Below are positions 21,889 through 29,907 of a stretch of DNA of 45,380 bases, piece after piece; the stretch's first letter is position 1; each line of letters opens with the position of its first letter. The stretch lies in NCBI GenBank assembly GCA_019116345.1, contig DXBV01000081.1:1-45380 (forward strand), written 5' to 3'. The notes under the pieces are model-generated. The model did no database searches and was not told where the DNA came from. It was given only the letters and a program-made list of their open reading frames with translations. Made by a program: the position numbers and the translations under genes. The stretch is from Candidatus Allofournierella merdipullorum (GTDB lineage: Bacteria; Bacillota; Clostridia; Oscillospirales; Ruminococcaceae).

Positions 21889-23223
21889 ATGAGCGTAAAA
21901 TTCAACGGAAAACACCTGAACGGTTTTGTGAACGAGGGCGAGTGGAACGCCATTTGGCCCCAGGTGGAAACGGCCCACAAACTGCTGGAAGAGCGTACCG
22001 GCCCCGGCAACGATTTCCTGGGCTGGGTGGATCTGCCCGTCGATTATGACAAGGAAGAGTTTGCCCGCATCAAGGCCGCGGCGGAGAAGATCTGCTCGGA
22101 TTCCGACGTGCTGGTGGTCATCGGCATCGGCGGCTCCTATCTGGGCGCCCGCGCTGCCATCGAGGCCATCAAGGGCCAGATGTACAACTGCACCTGCAAG
22201 AACACTCCCCAGATCTTCTTCGCCGGCAACTCCATCTCGCCGGCTTACCTCAACGACATCCTGGCTTGCTGCGAAGGCAAGCGGGTGAGCGTGAACGTCA
22301 TCTCCAAATCCGGCACCACCACCGAGCCCGCCCTGGCTTTCCGGGTGTTCAAGAAGTACCTGGAAGACCGCTACGGCAAGGAGGAGGCCAAGAACCGCAT
22401 CTACGCCACCACCGACAAGGCCCGCGGCACCCTGAAAAAGCAGGCGGACGACGAGGGCTGGCCCACCTTTGTGGTGCCCGACGACGTGGGCGGCCGTTAC
22501 TCGGTTCTTACCGCTGTGGGCCTGCTGCCCATTGCCTGCGCCGGCTGTGACATCGACAAGCTGATGCAGGGCGCGGCGGACGCCCGTGCCGCCTACTCCG
22601 TCTGCACGCCGGACAACGACTGCTACAAGTACGCCGCCGCCCGCAACATCCTGTACCGCAAGGGCAAGAGCGTTGAATTGATGGCCGCCTACGAGCCCAA
22701 CTTTACCATGATGAACGAGTGGTACAAGCAGCTCTACGGCGAGAGCGAAGGCAAAGACAACAAGGGCCTCATGCCCACCAGCGTCATTTTCTCCACCGAC
22801 CTGCACAGCATGGGCCAGTTCGTCCAGGAGGGCGCGCGCATCATGTTCGAGACGGTGGTGAACATCGCCGCTCCTTCGAAGGACCTGTTCATCGAGGCGG
22901 ACGCCGAGAATCTGGACGGCCTGAACTTCCTGGCGGGCCAGAACATGAGCGTGGTCAACCAGAAAGCGATGCAGGGCACCGTGCTGGCCCACACCGACGG
23001 CAACGTTCCCAACATTCTGCTGGAGGTGCCCAGCCTTTCCGAGTATGACCTGGGCTGGCTGATCTACTTCTTCGAGCGGGCCTGCGCCATCAGCGGTTAC
23101 ATGCTGGGCGTCAACCCCTTCGACCAGCCGGGCGTTGAGAGCTACAAGAAGAACATGTTCGCGCTGCTGGGCAAACCCGGCTACGAGGACCGCAAGGCCG
23201 AGCTGGAAGCGAAGCTGCAGTAA
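21889..23223 (+). CDS. pgi: Glucose-6-phosphate isomerase
   Basis: A 444-residue PGI of the short bacterial type, interconverting glucose-6-phosphate and fructose-6-phosphate. Sugar-phosphate-binding [11 protein letters not shown] and SKSGTTTEP stretches are clear, and the C-terminal [15 protein letters not shown] matches the PGI signature with its catalytic lysine. GGGAGAG precedes the start. A hairpin GGGCGCGG/CCGCGCCC (23240-23265) without a T-run separates it from the next gene, so the two may share a transcript. Confidence 0.97.
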   Translation: MSVKFNGKHLNGFVNEGEWNAIWPQVETAHKLLEERTGPGNDFLGWVDLPVDYDKEEFARIKAAAEKICSDSDVLVVIGIGGSYLGARAAIEAIKGQMYNCTCKNTPQIFFAGNSISPAYLNDILACCEGKRVSVNVISKSGTTTEPALAFRVFKKYLEDRYGKEEAKNRIYATTDKARGTLKKQADDEGWPTFVVPDDVGGRYSVLTAVGLLPIACAGCDIDKLMQGAADARAAYSVCTPDNDCYKYAAARNILYRKGKSVELMAAYEPNFTMMNEWYKQLYGESEGKDNKGLMPTSVIFSTDLHSMGQFVQEGARIMFETVVNIAAPSKDLFIEADAENLDGLNFLAGQNMSVVNQKAMQGTVLAHTDGNVPNILLEVPSLSEYDLGWLIYFFERACAISGYMLGVNPFDQPGVESYKKNMFALLGKPGYEDRKAELEAKLQ

Positions 23224-23291
23224 TAAATATGAGTCGTATGGGCGCGGGCCCATCTGTCCGCGCCCTCGAAAATAAAGGAGGTACCCTCTCT

Positions 23292-23699
23292 ATGATTAAA
23301 CTGATCGTTGGCACCAAAGGCACCGGCAAGACCAAGACGATGATCGATCACATCAACAATGTGACCAAGACCACCAGCGGCAACGTTGTGGTTCTTGAGA
23401 AGTCCATGCAGCTGACCTTCGACATCGACCATGCCGCCCGCCTGGTGGATCTTGACGGATATGGCATCTGCGGCTATGAAATGCTCTACGGCTTTGTGGC
23501 GGGCGTTCTGGCCGGGAACTACGACATCACCGAGCTGTTCATCGACGGCATCCTGAAGACCTGCAACCACGACCTGGGCGGTCTGGGCGCGTTCCTGACC
23601 AAGGTGGAGGGCCTGGCCGCCACCGCCGGCACCAACGTCACCATCACCATCTCCGCGGCGGCCGAAGACCTGCCCGAAGACGTGAAAAAGTACCTGTAA
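23292..23699 (+). CDS. Small P-loop protein, conserved in Clostridia, function unknown
   Basis: 135 residues, beginning MIKLIVGTKGTGKTKTMIDH, which holds a Walker A motif (GTKGTGKT). A hydrophobic strand ending in Asp (ITELFID, about 77-83) could serve as Walker B. Such proteins are sometimes labelled twitching-motility PilT in databases, but this one is far too short for PilT. No other domain is recognised. AAAGGAGG lies 9 nt before the ATG. A longer frame back to 23229 runs through the intergenic hairpin and is rejected. The terminator after it closes the pgi unit. Confidence 0.85.
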   Translation: MIKLIVGTKGTGKTKTMIDHINNVTKTTSGNVVVLEKSMQLTFDIDHAARLVDLDGYGICGYEMLYGFVAGVLAGNYDITELFIDGILKTCNHDLGGLGAFLTKVEGLAATAGTNVTITISAAAEDLPEDVKKYL

Positions 23700-23722
23700 A
23701 GCCGGCTGAAAAGGCTTCGGGG

Positions 23723-23755
23723 GCGGGGGTCAAAAAAATGACCCCCGCTTTAAAA
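23723..23755 (+). terminator. Terminator after the small P-loop gene
   Basis: A 10-bp stem GCGGGGGTCA/TGACCCCCGC with an A6 loop and TTTAAAATT tail. Confidence 0.82.
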
Positions 23756-23762
23756 TTGTGTG

Positions 23763-23791
23763 TTGACAAAGCGCAATACATTGGGTATAAT
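23763..23791 (+). promoter_or_regulatory. Consensus sigma-A promoter of yceD-rpmF
   Basis: TTGACA, a 17-bp spacer and TATAAT: twelve of twelve consensus bases, about 25 bp before the gene. Confidence 0.96.
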
Positions 23792-23818
23792 AGGTAGGCG
23801 GTCTTTTCGAGGTGTGCT

Positions 23819-24337
23819 ATGCAATTTGACCTGAAACAGTTCCTGCGAACCGGGCGTGTGCCCTACACGGCGGCCCTGGAAAGCGATTTTTCCGGATGGG
23901 ATTGGCCCGGGTATGAACCGGCCGGCCCGTTCACCGGCGAATTTCGCGCGGTGCTGGACGAAAACGGCAAAGCGCAGCTGCACCTTTCCGTGAATGCGGA
24001 AGTGACCGCACCCTGTGCGCGGTGCCTTGAGCCCGCGTCCTGCTCGCAAAGCATCGAGCGTGACTGGTCCGTCGGGCCGGCCGACCTCGAAAGCGACGAG
24101 CTGGAACTTCCCATCAGCGAAAAAGGCATGCTCGACATCGACGAGCTCATCTTCCAGGAACTGGTGCTGGAGTTCCCCACTGTGCTGCTGTGCAGCGCGG
24201 ATTGTCAAGGGCTTTGCCCCGTTTGCGGACAACCCAAAGCGGCAGGCTGTTCCTGCTGTACGGCAGAGGCCGAAATGCCTGCCGCAAACAAAGGGCTTGC
24301 TATATTAAAAGAACTGCTAAGCGAAGATTCACATTAG
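23819..24337 (+). CDS. YceD/DUF177 family protein
   Basis: A 172-residue member of the DUF177 (YceD/YlbN) family, which is genetically linked with rpmF and implicated in 23S rRNA or 50S metabolism. The family core is VTAPCARCLEP, and the last third has a cysteine cluster (CSADCQGLCPVCGQ) likely to bind zinc. The start lies close to the promoter. rpmF follows 14 bp later, the standard arrangement. Confidence 0.92.
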   Translation: MQFDLKQFLRTGRVPYTAALESDFSGWDWPGYEPAGPFTGEFRAVLDENGKAQLHLSVNAEVTAPCARCLEPASCSQSIERDWSVGPADLESDELELPISEKGMLDIDELIFQELVLEFPTVLLCSADCQGLCPVCGQPKAAGCSCCTAEAEMPAANKGLAILKELLSEDSH

Positions 24338-24351
24338 AGGAGGTGCTTAAA

Positions 24352-24534
24352 ATGGCAGTACCCAAGAGAAAGGTTTCCAAGGCACGGCGCGACAAGCGTC
24401 GCTCCTCTGTGTGGAAGCTGGAGGCCCCCGCTCTGGTCAAATGCAGCCAGTGCGGCGAGTACAAGCTCCCCCATCAGGTATGCGGCAACTGCGGCTACTA
24501 CAAGGGCAAGGAAATCGTCAAGAAGGAAGCGTGA
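24352..24534 (+). CDS. rpmF: 50S ribosomal protein L32
   Basis: A 60-residue bL32 starting MAVPKRKVSKARRDKRRS. It keeps the zinc-binding form, with CSQC and CGNC pairs. The start follows GAGGAGG. Co-transcribed with the DUF177 gene and ended by a terminator. Confidence 0.98.
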   Translation: MAVPKRKVSKARRDKRRSSVWKLEAPALVKCSQCGEYKLPHQVCGNCGYYKGKEIVKKEA

Positions 24535-24552
24535 TCCGCTTCCCGCAGAAGT

Positions 24553-24586
24553 AAGGGGAGGGCAGCGCCTTCCCCTTTTTCTTTTG
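24553..24586 (+). terminator. Terminator after rpmF
   Basis: An 11-bp stem AAGGGGAGGGC/GCCTTCCCCTT (one G-U) with a 3-nt loop and a T-rich tail TTTCTTTT. Confidence 0.85.
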
Positions 24587-24615
24587 ACAACCGGCAGAAA
24601 GGCGGCAAGAACAAA

Positions 24616-25932
24616 ATGGCGGTTCGCATCAAAAGCGTGAACAAGGGTTCGGCGGCGGAAAAGCTGGGCCTGCGTTCGGGCGATACGCTTCTCAGCGCCG
24701 ACGGCAATGAAATCAACGATATGCTGGACTACCAGTTCTATACCTCCGGCCCTTCTCTGCACCTGGCGGTGCAGCGGGGCGGGAAACTGGAGTATCTGCA
24801 GGCCGAAAAAGGGGAGTACGAGCCCTTCGGCTGTGAGTTTGAGACTTATCTGATCGACAAGAAGCACTCCTGCGCCAACCACTGCATGTTCTGCTTCATC
24901 GACCAGATGCCGAAAGGCCTGCGGGAGACTCTTTATTTTAAGGACGACGACGAGCGGCTGTCCTTCCTGTTCGGCAACTACATCACCCTCACCAACCTCT
25001 CCGAGCGGGAGGCCGAGCGCATCATCAAGATGCACATCTCGCCCATCAACATCTCGGTGCACACCACCGACCCGGACCTGCGGGTGCGGATGATGGCCAA
25101 CAAGAACGCGGGCAAGGTGCTGGCGTACCTCGACCGCTTTGCCGAGGCGGGCATCCAGATGAATTTCCAGCTGGTGCTCTGCCGGGGCGTGAACGACGGC
25201 GCGGCGCTGGAAAAAACGCTGGAAGATCTGTGCGCTTTGTATCCGGCGGCGGCCAGCATCGCCGCCGTGCCCAGCGGCCTGACCCGTTACCGCAAGGGCC
25301 TGTATCCGCTGACGGCCTACGACGCACAATCCAGCCGCGAGGTGCTGGAAATCCTCGAGCGCTGGGGCAACCGCTGCAAAGAGCAGTATGGCTGCCGTCT
25401 GGTGTATCCCGGCGATGAGTGGTACCTCTGCGCCGGGCGGCCCATCCCGCCCCACGCCTTTTACGAGGACTATCCCCAGCTGGAAAACGGCGTGGGCATG
25501 TGGCGGCTGTTCCAGGAGGAGTTCTTCGAGGAACTGCACGCCCACCGTCCCCGCTGGCCGGTGCTGCCCCGCAAGATGGACCTGGTCACCGGCACGCTGG
25601 CCGCGCCCCTCATCGGGCAGGCGGCCGAGGCGCTGAGCCGCCGCTACCCGCAGGTGCGGCTGGCGGTGCACCCGGTGCGCAACGATTTCTTCGGCGGCAA
25701 TGTGAGCGTGACGGGCCTTGTTACCGCCACCGACATCGTGGCCCAGTGTAAGGGCAAACTGAAAAGTGGCCACCTCGGCGTTCCCGAGGTGATGCTGCGG
25801 GACGAAAAGGACCGCTTTCTGGACGACTGGACCATCCCCCGGCTGGAAAAAGCCCTGGGAGTCAAGGTGCATCTGCTGCCCTGCGGCGGCGGAGCGCTGG
25901 TCCGTGCGCTGCTGGGCTTCCGTCTGCCCTGA
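24616..25932 (+). CDS. PDZ-radical SAM protein of the DUF512 family
   Basis: 438 residues. An N-terminal PDZ-like domain (about 3-65, with GSAAEKLGLRSGDTLLSADG) is followed by a radical SAM core whose CxxxCxxC is Cys86, Cys90 and Cys93 (CANHCMFC). A C-terminal DUF512 domain carries the VRNDFFGGNVSVTGL stretch. The reaction is unknown. In Clostridia the gene is regularly found next to der, as here (38 bp), which hints at a link with ribosome or RNA maturation. The ATG follows a GAAAGGCGG-type site. Confidence 0.93.
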   Translation: MAVRIKSVNKGSAAEKLGLRSGDTLLSADGNEINDMLDYQFYTSGPSLHLAVQRGGKLEYLQAEKGEYEPFGCEFETYLIDKKHSCANHCMFCFIDQMPKGLRETLYFKDDDERLSFLFGNYITLTNLSEREAERIIKMHISPINISVHTTDPDLRVRMMANKNAGKVLAYLDRFAEAGIQMNFQLVLCRGVNDGAALEKTLEDLCALYPAAASIAAVPSGLTRYRKGLYPLTAYDAQSSREVLEILERWGNRCKEQYGCRLVYPGDEWYLCAGRPIPPHAFYEDYPQLENGVGMWRLFQEEFFEELHAHRPRWPVLPRKMDLVTGTLAAPLIGQAAEALSRRYPQVRLAVHPVRNDFFGGNVSVTGLVTATDIVAQCKGKLKSGHLGVPEVMLRDEKDRFLDDWTIPRLEKALGVKVHLLPCGGGALVRALLGFRLP

Positions 25933-25970
25933 CGCGCCCATCCCCAACCGACGAACGGAGGCGAACAAAC

Positions 25971-27302
25971 ATGGGAAAACCCATCGTGGCAGTGGTCGGC
26001 CGCCCCAATGTGGGCAAATCGACCCTGTTCAATAAACTGATCGGCCAGCGTCTGGCCATCGTGGAGGACACCCCCGGCGTCACCCGGGACCGCATCTTCG
26101 GCGAGTGCGAGTGGCAGAACCGCGAGTTCCTTCTGGTGGACACCGGCGGCATCGACCCCAACGAGGCCGACGGCATCCTGGCCCACATCCGCCAGCAGGC
26201 CCAGGTGGCCATCGACGCGGCGGACTGCATCGTCATGGTCACCGACATCAACGCCGGCGTCACCGCCCAGGACCGGGACGTGGCCGCCCTGCTCATGCGC
26301 AGCGGCAAGCCGGTGGTGCTTGCGGTGAACAAGTGCGACAAGGTGGGCGAGCCGCCCATGGAGCTCTATGACTTCTATAGCCTGGGCCTGGGCGAGATTT
26401 TCCCGGTGTCCAGCGTGCACGGCCACGGCACCGGCGATCTGCTGGACGCGGTGTGCGCCCACCTGCCCGACGGCGACGAGAGCGCCGAGGAGGACGAGCG
26501 CATCACCGTGGCGGTGATCGGCCGGCCCAACGTGGGCAAATCCAGCCTTGTGAACTTTATCCTGGGCGAAGAGCGTATGATCGTGGCCAACGAGGCCGGC
26601 ACCACCCGCGACGCCATCGACAGCCATGTGGACAACCAGTACGGCAGCTTTGTCTTCACCGACACCGCCGGCCTGCGCAAGCGGGGCAAGGTGGAAGAGG
26701 GCGTGGAGCGCTACAGTGTGCTCCGCAGCCTGGCGGCGGTGGAGCGCAGCCGGGTGTGCGTCATCATGATCGACGCCACCGAGGGCTTCACCGAGCAGGA
26801 CAGCAAGGTGGCCGGCTACGCCCACGAGCAGGGCAAAGCCTGCATCATCGCGGTCAATAAATGGGACGCTATCGAGAAGGACGACAAGACCATGGACGTC
26901 ATGCGCAAGAAGCTGATGAACGACTTCAGCTTTATGAGCTACGCGCCCATCATCTTCATCAGCGCCAAGACCGGCCAGCGGGTGGACCGTCTGTTCCAGC
27001 TCATCAAGTATGTGGACGAGCAGAACGCCCTGCGGGTGACCACCGGCATGCTGAACGAGCTGCTGGCCCGGGCCACCGCCCGTGTGCAGCCCCCCAGCGA
27101 CAAGGGCCGCCGGCTGAAGATCTACTACATGACCCAGATCTCCACCCGCCCGCCCACGTTCGTCTGCTTTGTGAACCGCAAGGATCTGTTCCACTTCTCC
27201 TACCAGCGCTACATCGAGAACCAGATCCGGGAGACCTTCGGTCTGGAGGGCACCCCTGTGCGTCTGATCGTCCGCGAGCGCGGCGACGGCAATACGAAGT
27301 GA
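25971..27302 (+). CDS. der: Ribosome assembly GTPase Der (EngA)
   Basis: A 443-residue protein with two GTPase domains and a C-terminal KH-like domain, needed for 50S maturation. The first G1 is GRPNVGKS (10-17) with DTGG and NKCD. The second G1 is GRPNVGKS at about 184-191 with DTAGL and NKWD. The KH-like region includes PPTFVCFVNRKDLFHFSYQR. Ribosome binding site GGAGG. plsY follows 34 bp later. Confidence 0.98.
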   Translation: MGKPIVAVVGRPNVGKSTLFNKLIGQRLAIVEDTPGVTRDRIFGECEWQNREFLLVDTGGIDPNEADGILAHIRQQAQVAIDAADCIVMVTDINAGVTAQDRDVAALLMRSGKPVVLAVNKCDKVGEPPMELYDFYSLGLGEIFPVSSVHGHGTGDLLDAVCAHLPDGDESAEEDERITVAVIGRPNVGKSSLVNFILGEERMIVANEAGTTRDAIDSHVDNQYGSFVFTDTAGLRKRGKVEEGVERYSVLRSLAAVERSRVCVIMIDATEGFTEQDSKVAGYAHEQGKACIIAVNKWDAIEKDDKTMDVMRKKLMNDFSFMSYAPIIFISAKTGQRVDRLFQLIKYVDEQNALRVTTGMLNELLARATARVQPPSDKGRRLKIYYMTQISTRPPTFVCFVNRKDLFHFSYQRYIENQIRETFGLEGTPVRLIVRERGDGNTK

Positions 27303-27336
27303 GCATCGGCCATTGACGCAAAGGAGCGTGCAGACC

Positions 27337-27996
27337 ATGACTTTGATCCAGGCAGTGCTCTTTATGGGCGCCATTCCGCTGCTGGTGGGCTATCTCTTCG
27401 GCAGCATCAACTTCGGCGTGGTGGTGAGCCGCCTGCTCTACCACGAGGACATCCGCACCAAAGGCAGCGGCAACGCCGGCACCACCAATATCCTGCGCAC
27501 CTACGGCAAAAAGGCCGCGGCCCTCACCCTTGCGGGCGATATGCTCAAGGGCGTGGCGGCGGTGGTGCTCTGCCGCTGGGCCGGGGCTCTGCTCACCGGC
27601 GGTGTGGAAGTCAACGGCGTTTACGCCGGGTATCTGGCCGCCATCGGCGCGGTGTGCGGCCACCTGTGGCCGGTGTGGTTCGGCTTCAAGGGCGGCAAGG
27701 GCGTGGCCGTGGCCGCCGGCGCCATTCTGGCCAGCGAACCGGCGGTGCTTCTGGCGCTGGCCGTGGTGTTCTTTTCCATCGCTTTTGCCAGCCGCATCGT
27801 CAGCCTTGCCTCGGTGACGGTGGCGGTGCTCTATCCCATCTTCACCGGGCTGTACAGCTGGTATGCCGGGCGCGACATCCTGTTCACCACCCTCTGTGCC
27901 CTCATCATGGGCGTGCTGGTGATCTGGATGCACCGGGCCAACATCCAGCGCCTTATGAACGGCACCGAATACCGCTTCGGCGAGAAAAAGAAATGA
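27337..27996 (+). CDS. plsY: Glycerol-3-phosphate acyltransferase PlsY
   Basis: A 219-residue membrane protein with about five helices that transfers acyl groups from acyl-phosphate to glycerol-3-phosphate, the first step of phospholipid synthesis. The three conserved PlsY motifs are visible: GYLFGSINFG, GSGNAGTTNILRTYGKK and VWFGFKGGKGVA. The ATG at 27337 is 10 nt after AAGGAG; a TTG at 27313 is in frame but unsupported. It ends the DUF512-der-plsY unit. Confidence 0.96.
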   Translation: MTLIQAVLFMGAIPLLVGYLFGSINFGVVVSRLLYHEDIRTKGSGNAGTTNILRTYGKKAAALTLAGDMLKGVAAVVLCRWAGALLTGGVEVNGVYAGYLAAIGAVCGHLWPVWFGFKGGKGVAVAAGAILASEPAVLLALAVVFFSIAFASRIVSLASVTVAVLYPIFTGLYSWYAGRDILFTTLCALIMGVLVIWMHRANIQRLMNGTEYRFGEKKK

Positions 27997-27999
27997 AAG

Positions 28000-28026
28000 A
28001 GGCCCGGCATATGCCGGGCCTTTTTG
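28000..28026 (+). terminator. Terminator after plsY
   Basis: Perfect stem AGGCCCGGCAT/ATGCCGGGCCT followed by TTTTTG; almost no loop beyond the central bases. Confidence 0.9.
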
Positions 28027-28042
28027 CAAAGGGGAGAGACAC

Positions 28043-28999
28043 ATGGAGATACTAATCACCCTGCCGCTGGACGAGGCGGGCAAAGCGCGCTTTGAAGCCG
28101 CCGCGCCGGGGCATCAGTTGCACTTTGTTGAAAAGGAGAACATAACGCCCGCCCTGCTGGAGAACGCGCAGGCCATCCTGGGCAATCTGGCCGACCCCGC
28201 CCAGCTGCGTCATTGCAAAAAACTGCGCTGGCTCCAGCTGGACAGCGCCGGCACCGACGGTTATTGTGTGCCGGGCCTTCTGCCCCAGGGCACGGCACTC
28301 ACCAACGCCACGGGGGCCTTCGGCGCCTGCATCGCCGAGTGGCTTCTGGCCTCGCTGCTGGCGCTTTGGAGGCGGCTGCCGGAATACGCCGAGAACCAGA
28401 AAAACTGCCTTTGGCAGCGGCTGGGCCCGGTGCGCACCCTGGCGGGCAGCACGGTTCTGGTGCTGGGCTTTGGTGATCTGGGCCGCAGCTTTGCCCAGCG
28501 TGCCCACCTGCTGGGGGCACAGGTGCTGGCGGTGCGCCGTCGCCCCGGAGAAAAGCCCGACTGGCTGGAAGGTCTGGACGGGGCGGAAAAGCTGGAGGAA
28601 TGGTTGCCGCTGGCGGACGCGGTGGTCCTGTGTCTGCCGGCAAACAGCTCCACTCGCCATATGCTGGACGCGGAGCGCATCGCCCTGCTCAAAAAGGAAG
28701 CGGTGGTGCTGAACGCCGGCCGGGGCAGCGCGGTGGACACCGACGCGCTTTGCCGCGCGCTGTACGACGGACGCATCGGCGGGGCGGCGCTGGACGTCAC
28801 CGACCCGGAGCCTCTGCCGCCGGAACATCCTCTCTGGAACGCCCCCAATACAATCATCACGCCCCATGTTTCCGGCCTGCTGAGCCAGCCGGAAAACTTT
28901 GAAAAGGCGGCGGACATCTGCGAGGAAAACCTGCGCCGTTTCCTCGCGGGGCAGCCGCTGATGAATCTGGTGGACAAAACCACCGGCTATGTCGATTGA
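28043..28999 (+). CDS. D-isomer-specific 2-hydroxyacid dehydrogenase
   Basis: A 318-residue NAD(P)-dependent dehydrogenase. The Rossmann glycine motif is VLGFGDLG (about 144-151). Catalytic residues are Arg in LNAGRGSAVD, Glu in DPEPLPPEHPLW and His in TPHVSG. It resembles phosphoglycerate- and hydroxypyruvate-reductase relatives, but the substrate is not clear, and the short N-terminal domain with GTDGYCVPGL differs from serine-pathway SerA. The ATG is 11 nt after GGGGAGAG. Single gene between two terminators. Confidence 0.92.
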   Translation: MEILITLPLDEAGKARFEAAAPGHQLHFVEKENITPALLENAQAILGNLADPAQLRHCKKLRWLQLDSAGTDGYCVPGLLPQGTALTNATGAFGACIAEWLLASLLALWRRLPEYAENQKNCLWQRLGPVRTLAGSTVLVLGFGDLGRSFAQRAHLLGAQVLAVRRRPGEKPDWLEGLDGAEKLEEWLPLADAVVLCLPANSSTRHMLDAERIALLKKEAVVLNAGRGSAVDTDALCRALYDGRIGGAALDVTDPEPLPPEHPLWNAPNTIITPHVSGLLSQPENFEKAADICEENLRRFLAGQPLMNLVDKTTGYVD

Positions 29000-29004
29000 A
29001 AAAA

Positions 29005-29048
29005 CGCCGGGGCCGCATCGAAAAAGATGCGGCCCCGGCGGCTTTTTT
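29005..29048. terminator. Bidirectional terminator between the dehydrogenase gene and pnuC
   Basis: A 15-bp stem CGCCGGGGCCGCATC and its complement with a 6-nt loop; T-run after it and A-run before it. Confidence 0.93.
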
Positions 29049-29061
29049 GTTTGTTTGTTTG

Positions 29062-29754
29062 TCACGCGGTCTGCTGCTGGCACAGCATGCGCCGCCAGTT
29101 GCGGAACCCGTACAGGTCGTTGGCGAAGAAGGCCACAAAGCACATCAGCACCGAAACGGCGCCGGGGTCCTGGGCGGCGGCCAGCGACCACAGCACGATG
29201 AGCACCAGATCGTTGAGGGCGTAGCCCACGGCGAACCAGGGGCTGCGCCGCCAGGAAAGATAGACGGCGATGGTGCTGGTGGAGATGGAAAGGATGCTGG
29301 GCGCGAGGTTCGCGGTGTGAAGGATCGCCAGCAGATAGCCGAACACCACGGTGATGACAACGGTCAAAAACACCAGCCAGAACAGGTCACGCCGCCGCAG
29401 CCGCCCCACCTGCACGCACAGACGGTTGCCCTTGAACGGGTTGCGCAGCCAGATGATGAGCGTCACCACCGACATGGGCATCGTCATGCCCAGATAGGTG
29501 ATCATCTCGCCGTAATAGGCGTATTTCCAGGAGATGAAGCCGTAGATCAGGCAAAAGACGATGCCGATGACCTGCCCCACGGGGTTTCCCTTGGCGTTGA
29601 ACAAAAGGGAAGTCACGCCGATGAGAGAGGCGGTCAGCGCCAGCCAGTTTTCCCCGTCAAAGAGAAGAAAAGAGACGAGGATGAGCGCCACGGAACAGCT
29701 CCAAAGCAGCTTTTCGGCAGCGGAGAAATAGTTGAACAAGGCGGATGCTTTCAA
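29062..29754 (-). CDS. pnuC: PnuC-family nicotinamide riboside/mononucleotide transporter
   Basis: 230 residues with seven to eight predicted helices. The C-terminal block YLSWRRSPWFAVGYALNDLV and the GNPVGQVIGIVFCLIYGFISW stretch are typical of PnuC, which takes up pyridine nucleosides by facilitated diffusion for NAD synthesis. I choose the TTG at 29754 because GGAGGG lies 7 nt before it. The upstream ATGs at 29778 and 29814 lie inside a hairpin that looks like a terminator. The promoter and attenuator are described separately. Substrate inside the family (NR, thiamine, riboflavin) is not certain. Confidence 0.88.
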   Translation of the reverse strand: MKASALFNYFSAAEKLLWSCSVALILVSFLLFDGENWLALTASLIGVTSLLFNAKGNPVGQVIGIVFCLIYGFISWKYAYYGEMITYLGMTMPMSVVTLIIWLRNPFKGNRLCVQVGRLRRRDLFWLVFLTVVITVVFGYLLAILHTANLAPSILSISTSTIAVYLSWRRSPWFAVGYALNDLVLIVLWSLAAAQDPGAVSVLMCFVAFFANDLYGFRNWRRMLCQQQTA

Positions 29755-29866
29755 ATCGTTCCCTCCGAAAAACGGCATCCGCCTGCGCATCTGCAAAGAC
29801 CTATCGATGCGCAAACGAATGCCGCAGCATTCTCTACCCGGTGGCAGAAAAAATAATTCAAACTGG
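29755..29866 (-). promoter_or_regulatory. pnuC leader: transcription attenuator, candidate riboswitch
   Basis: On the minus strand a 19-bp hairpin (arms 29824-29806 and 29791-29773, three G-U pairs, 14-nt loop) is followed by UUUUU (29772-29768) just before the ribosome binding site, forming an intrinsic terminator. Upstream, two abutting 6-bp hairpins occur: UCUGCC/GGUAGA (29848-29833, loop ACCG) and GAAUGC/GCAUUC (29832-29817, loop UGCG). The second uses bases of the terminator's 5' arm, so the two folds exclude each other. This is the layout of a ligand- or protein-controlled attenuator. The ligand is not identified. Confidence 0.7.
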
Positions 29867-29871
29867 TGTTG

Positions 29872-29900
29872 ATGATAGCATATCCCGCAAAGGAATGCAA
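29872..29900 (-). promoter_or_regulatory. Promoter of pnuC
   Basis: TTGCAT, a 17-bp spacer and TATCAT on the minus strand, lying just after the end of comM. It gives a leader of about 110 nt. Confidence 0.75.
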
Positions 29901-29907
29901 GAGCCGT

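Noticed and set aside
23229-23291. An upstream extension of the small P-loop protein
   Set aside because: It runs through a GC hairpin with no ribosome binding site, while AAAGGAGG sits perfectly before the ATG at 23292.
24584-24612. TTGACA before the DUF512 gene as a promoter
   Set aside because: The -35 box is perfect, but the sequence 17 bp on (AAGAAC) is not a usable -10. The gene is probably read from the upstream yceD promoter by readthrough, or from an unseen start.
29755-29866. TPP, FMN or THF riboswitch before pnuC
   Set aside because: None of the conserved core sequences of these classes that I know is present in the leader.
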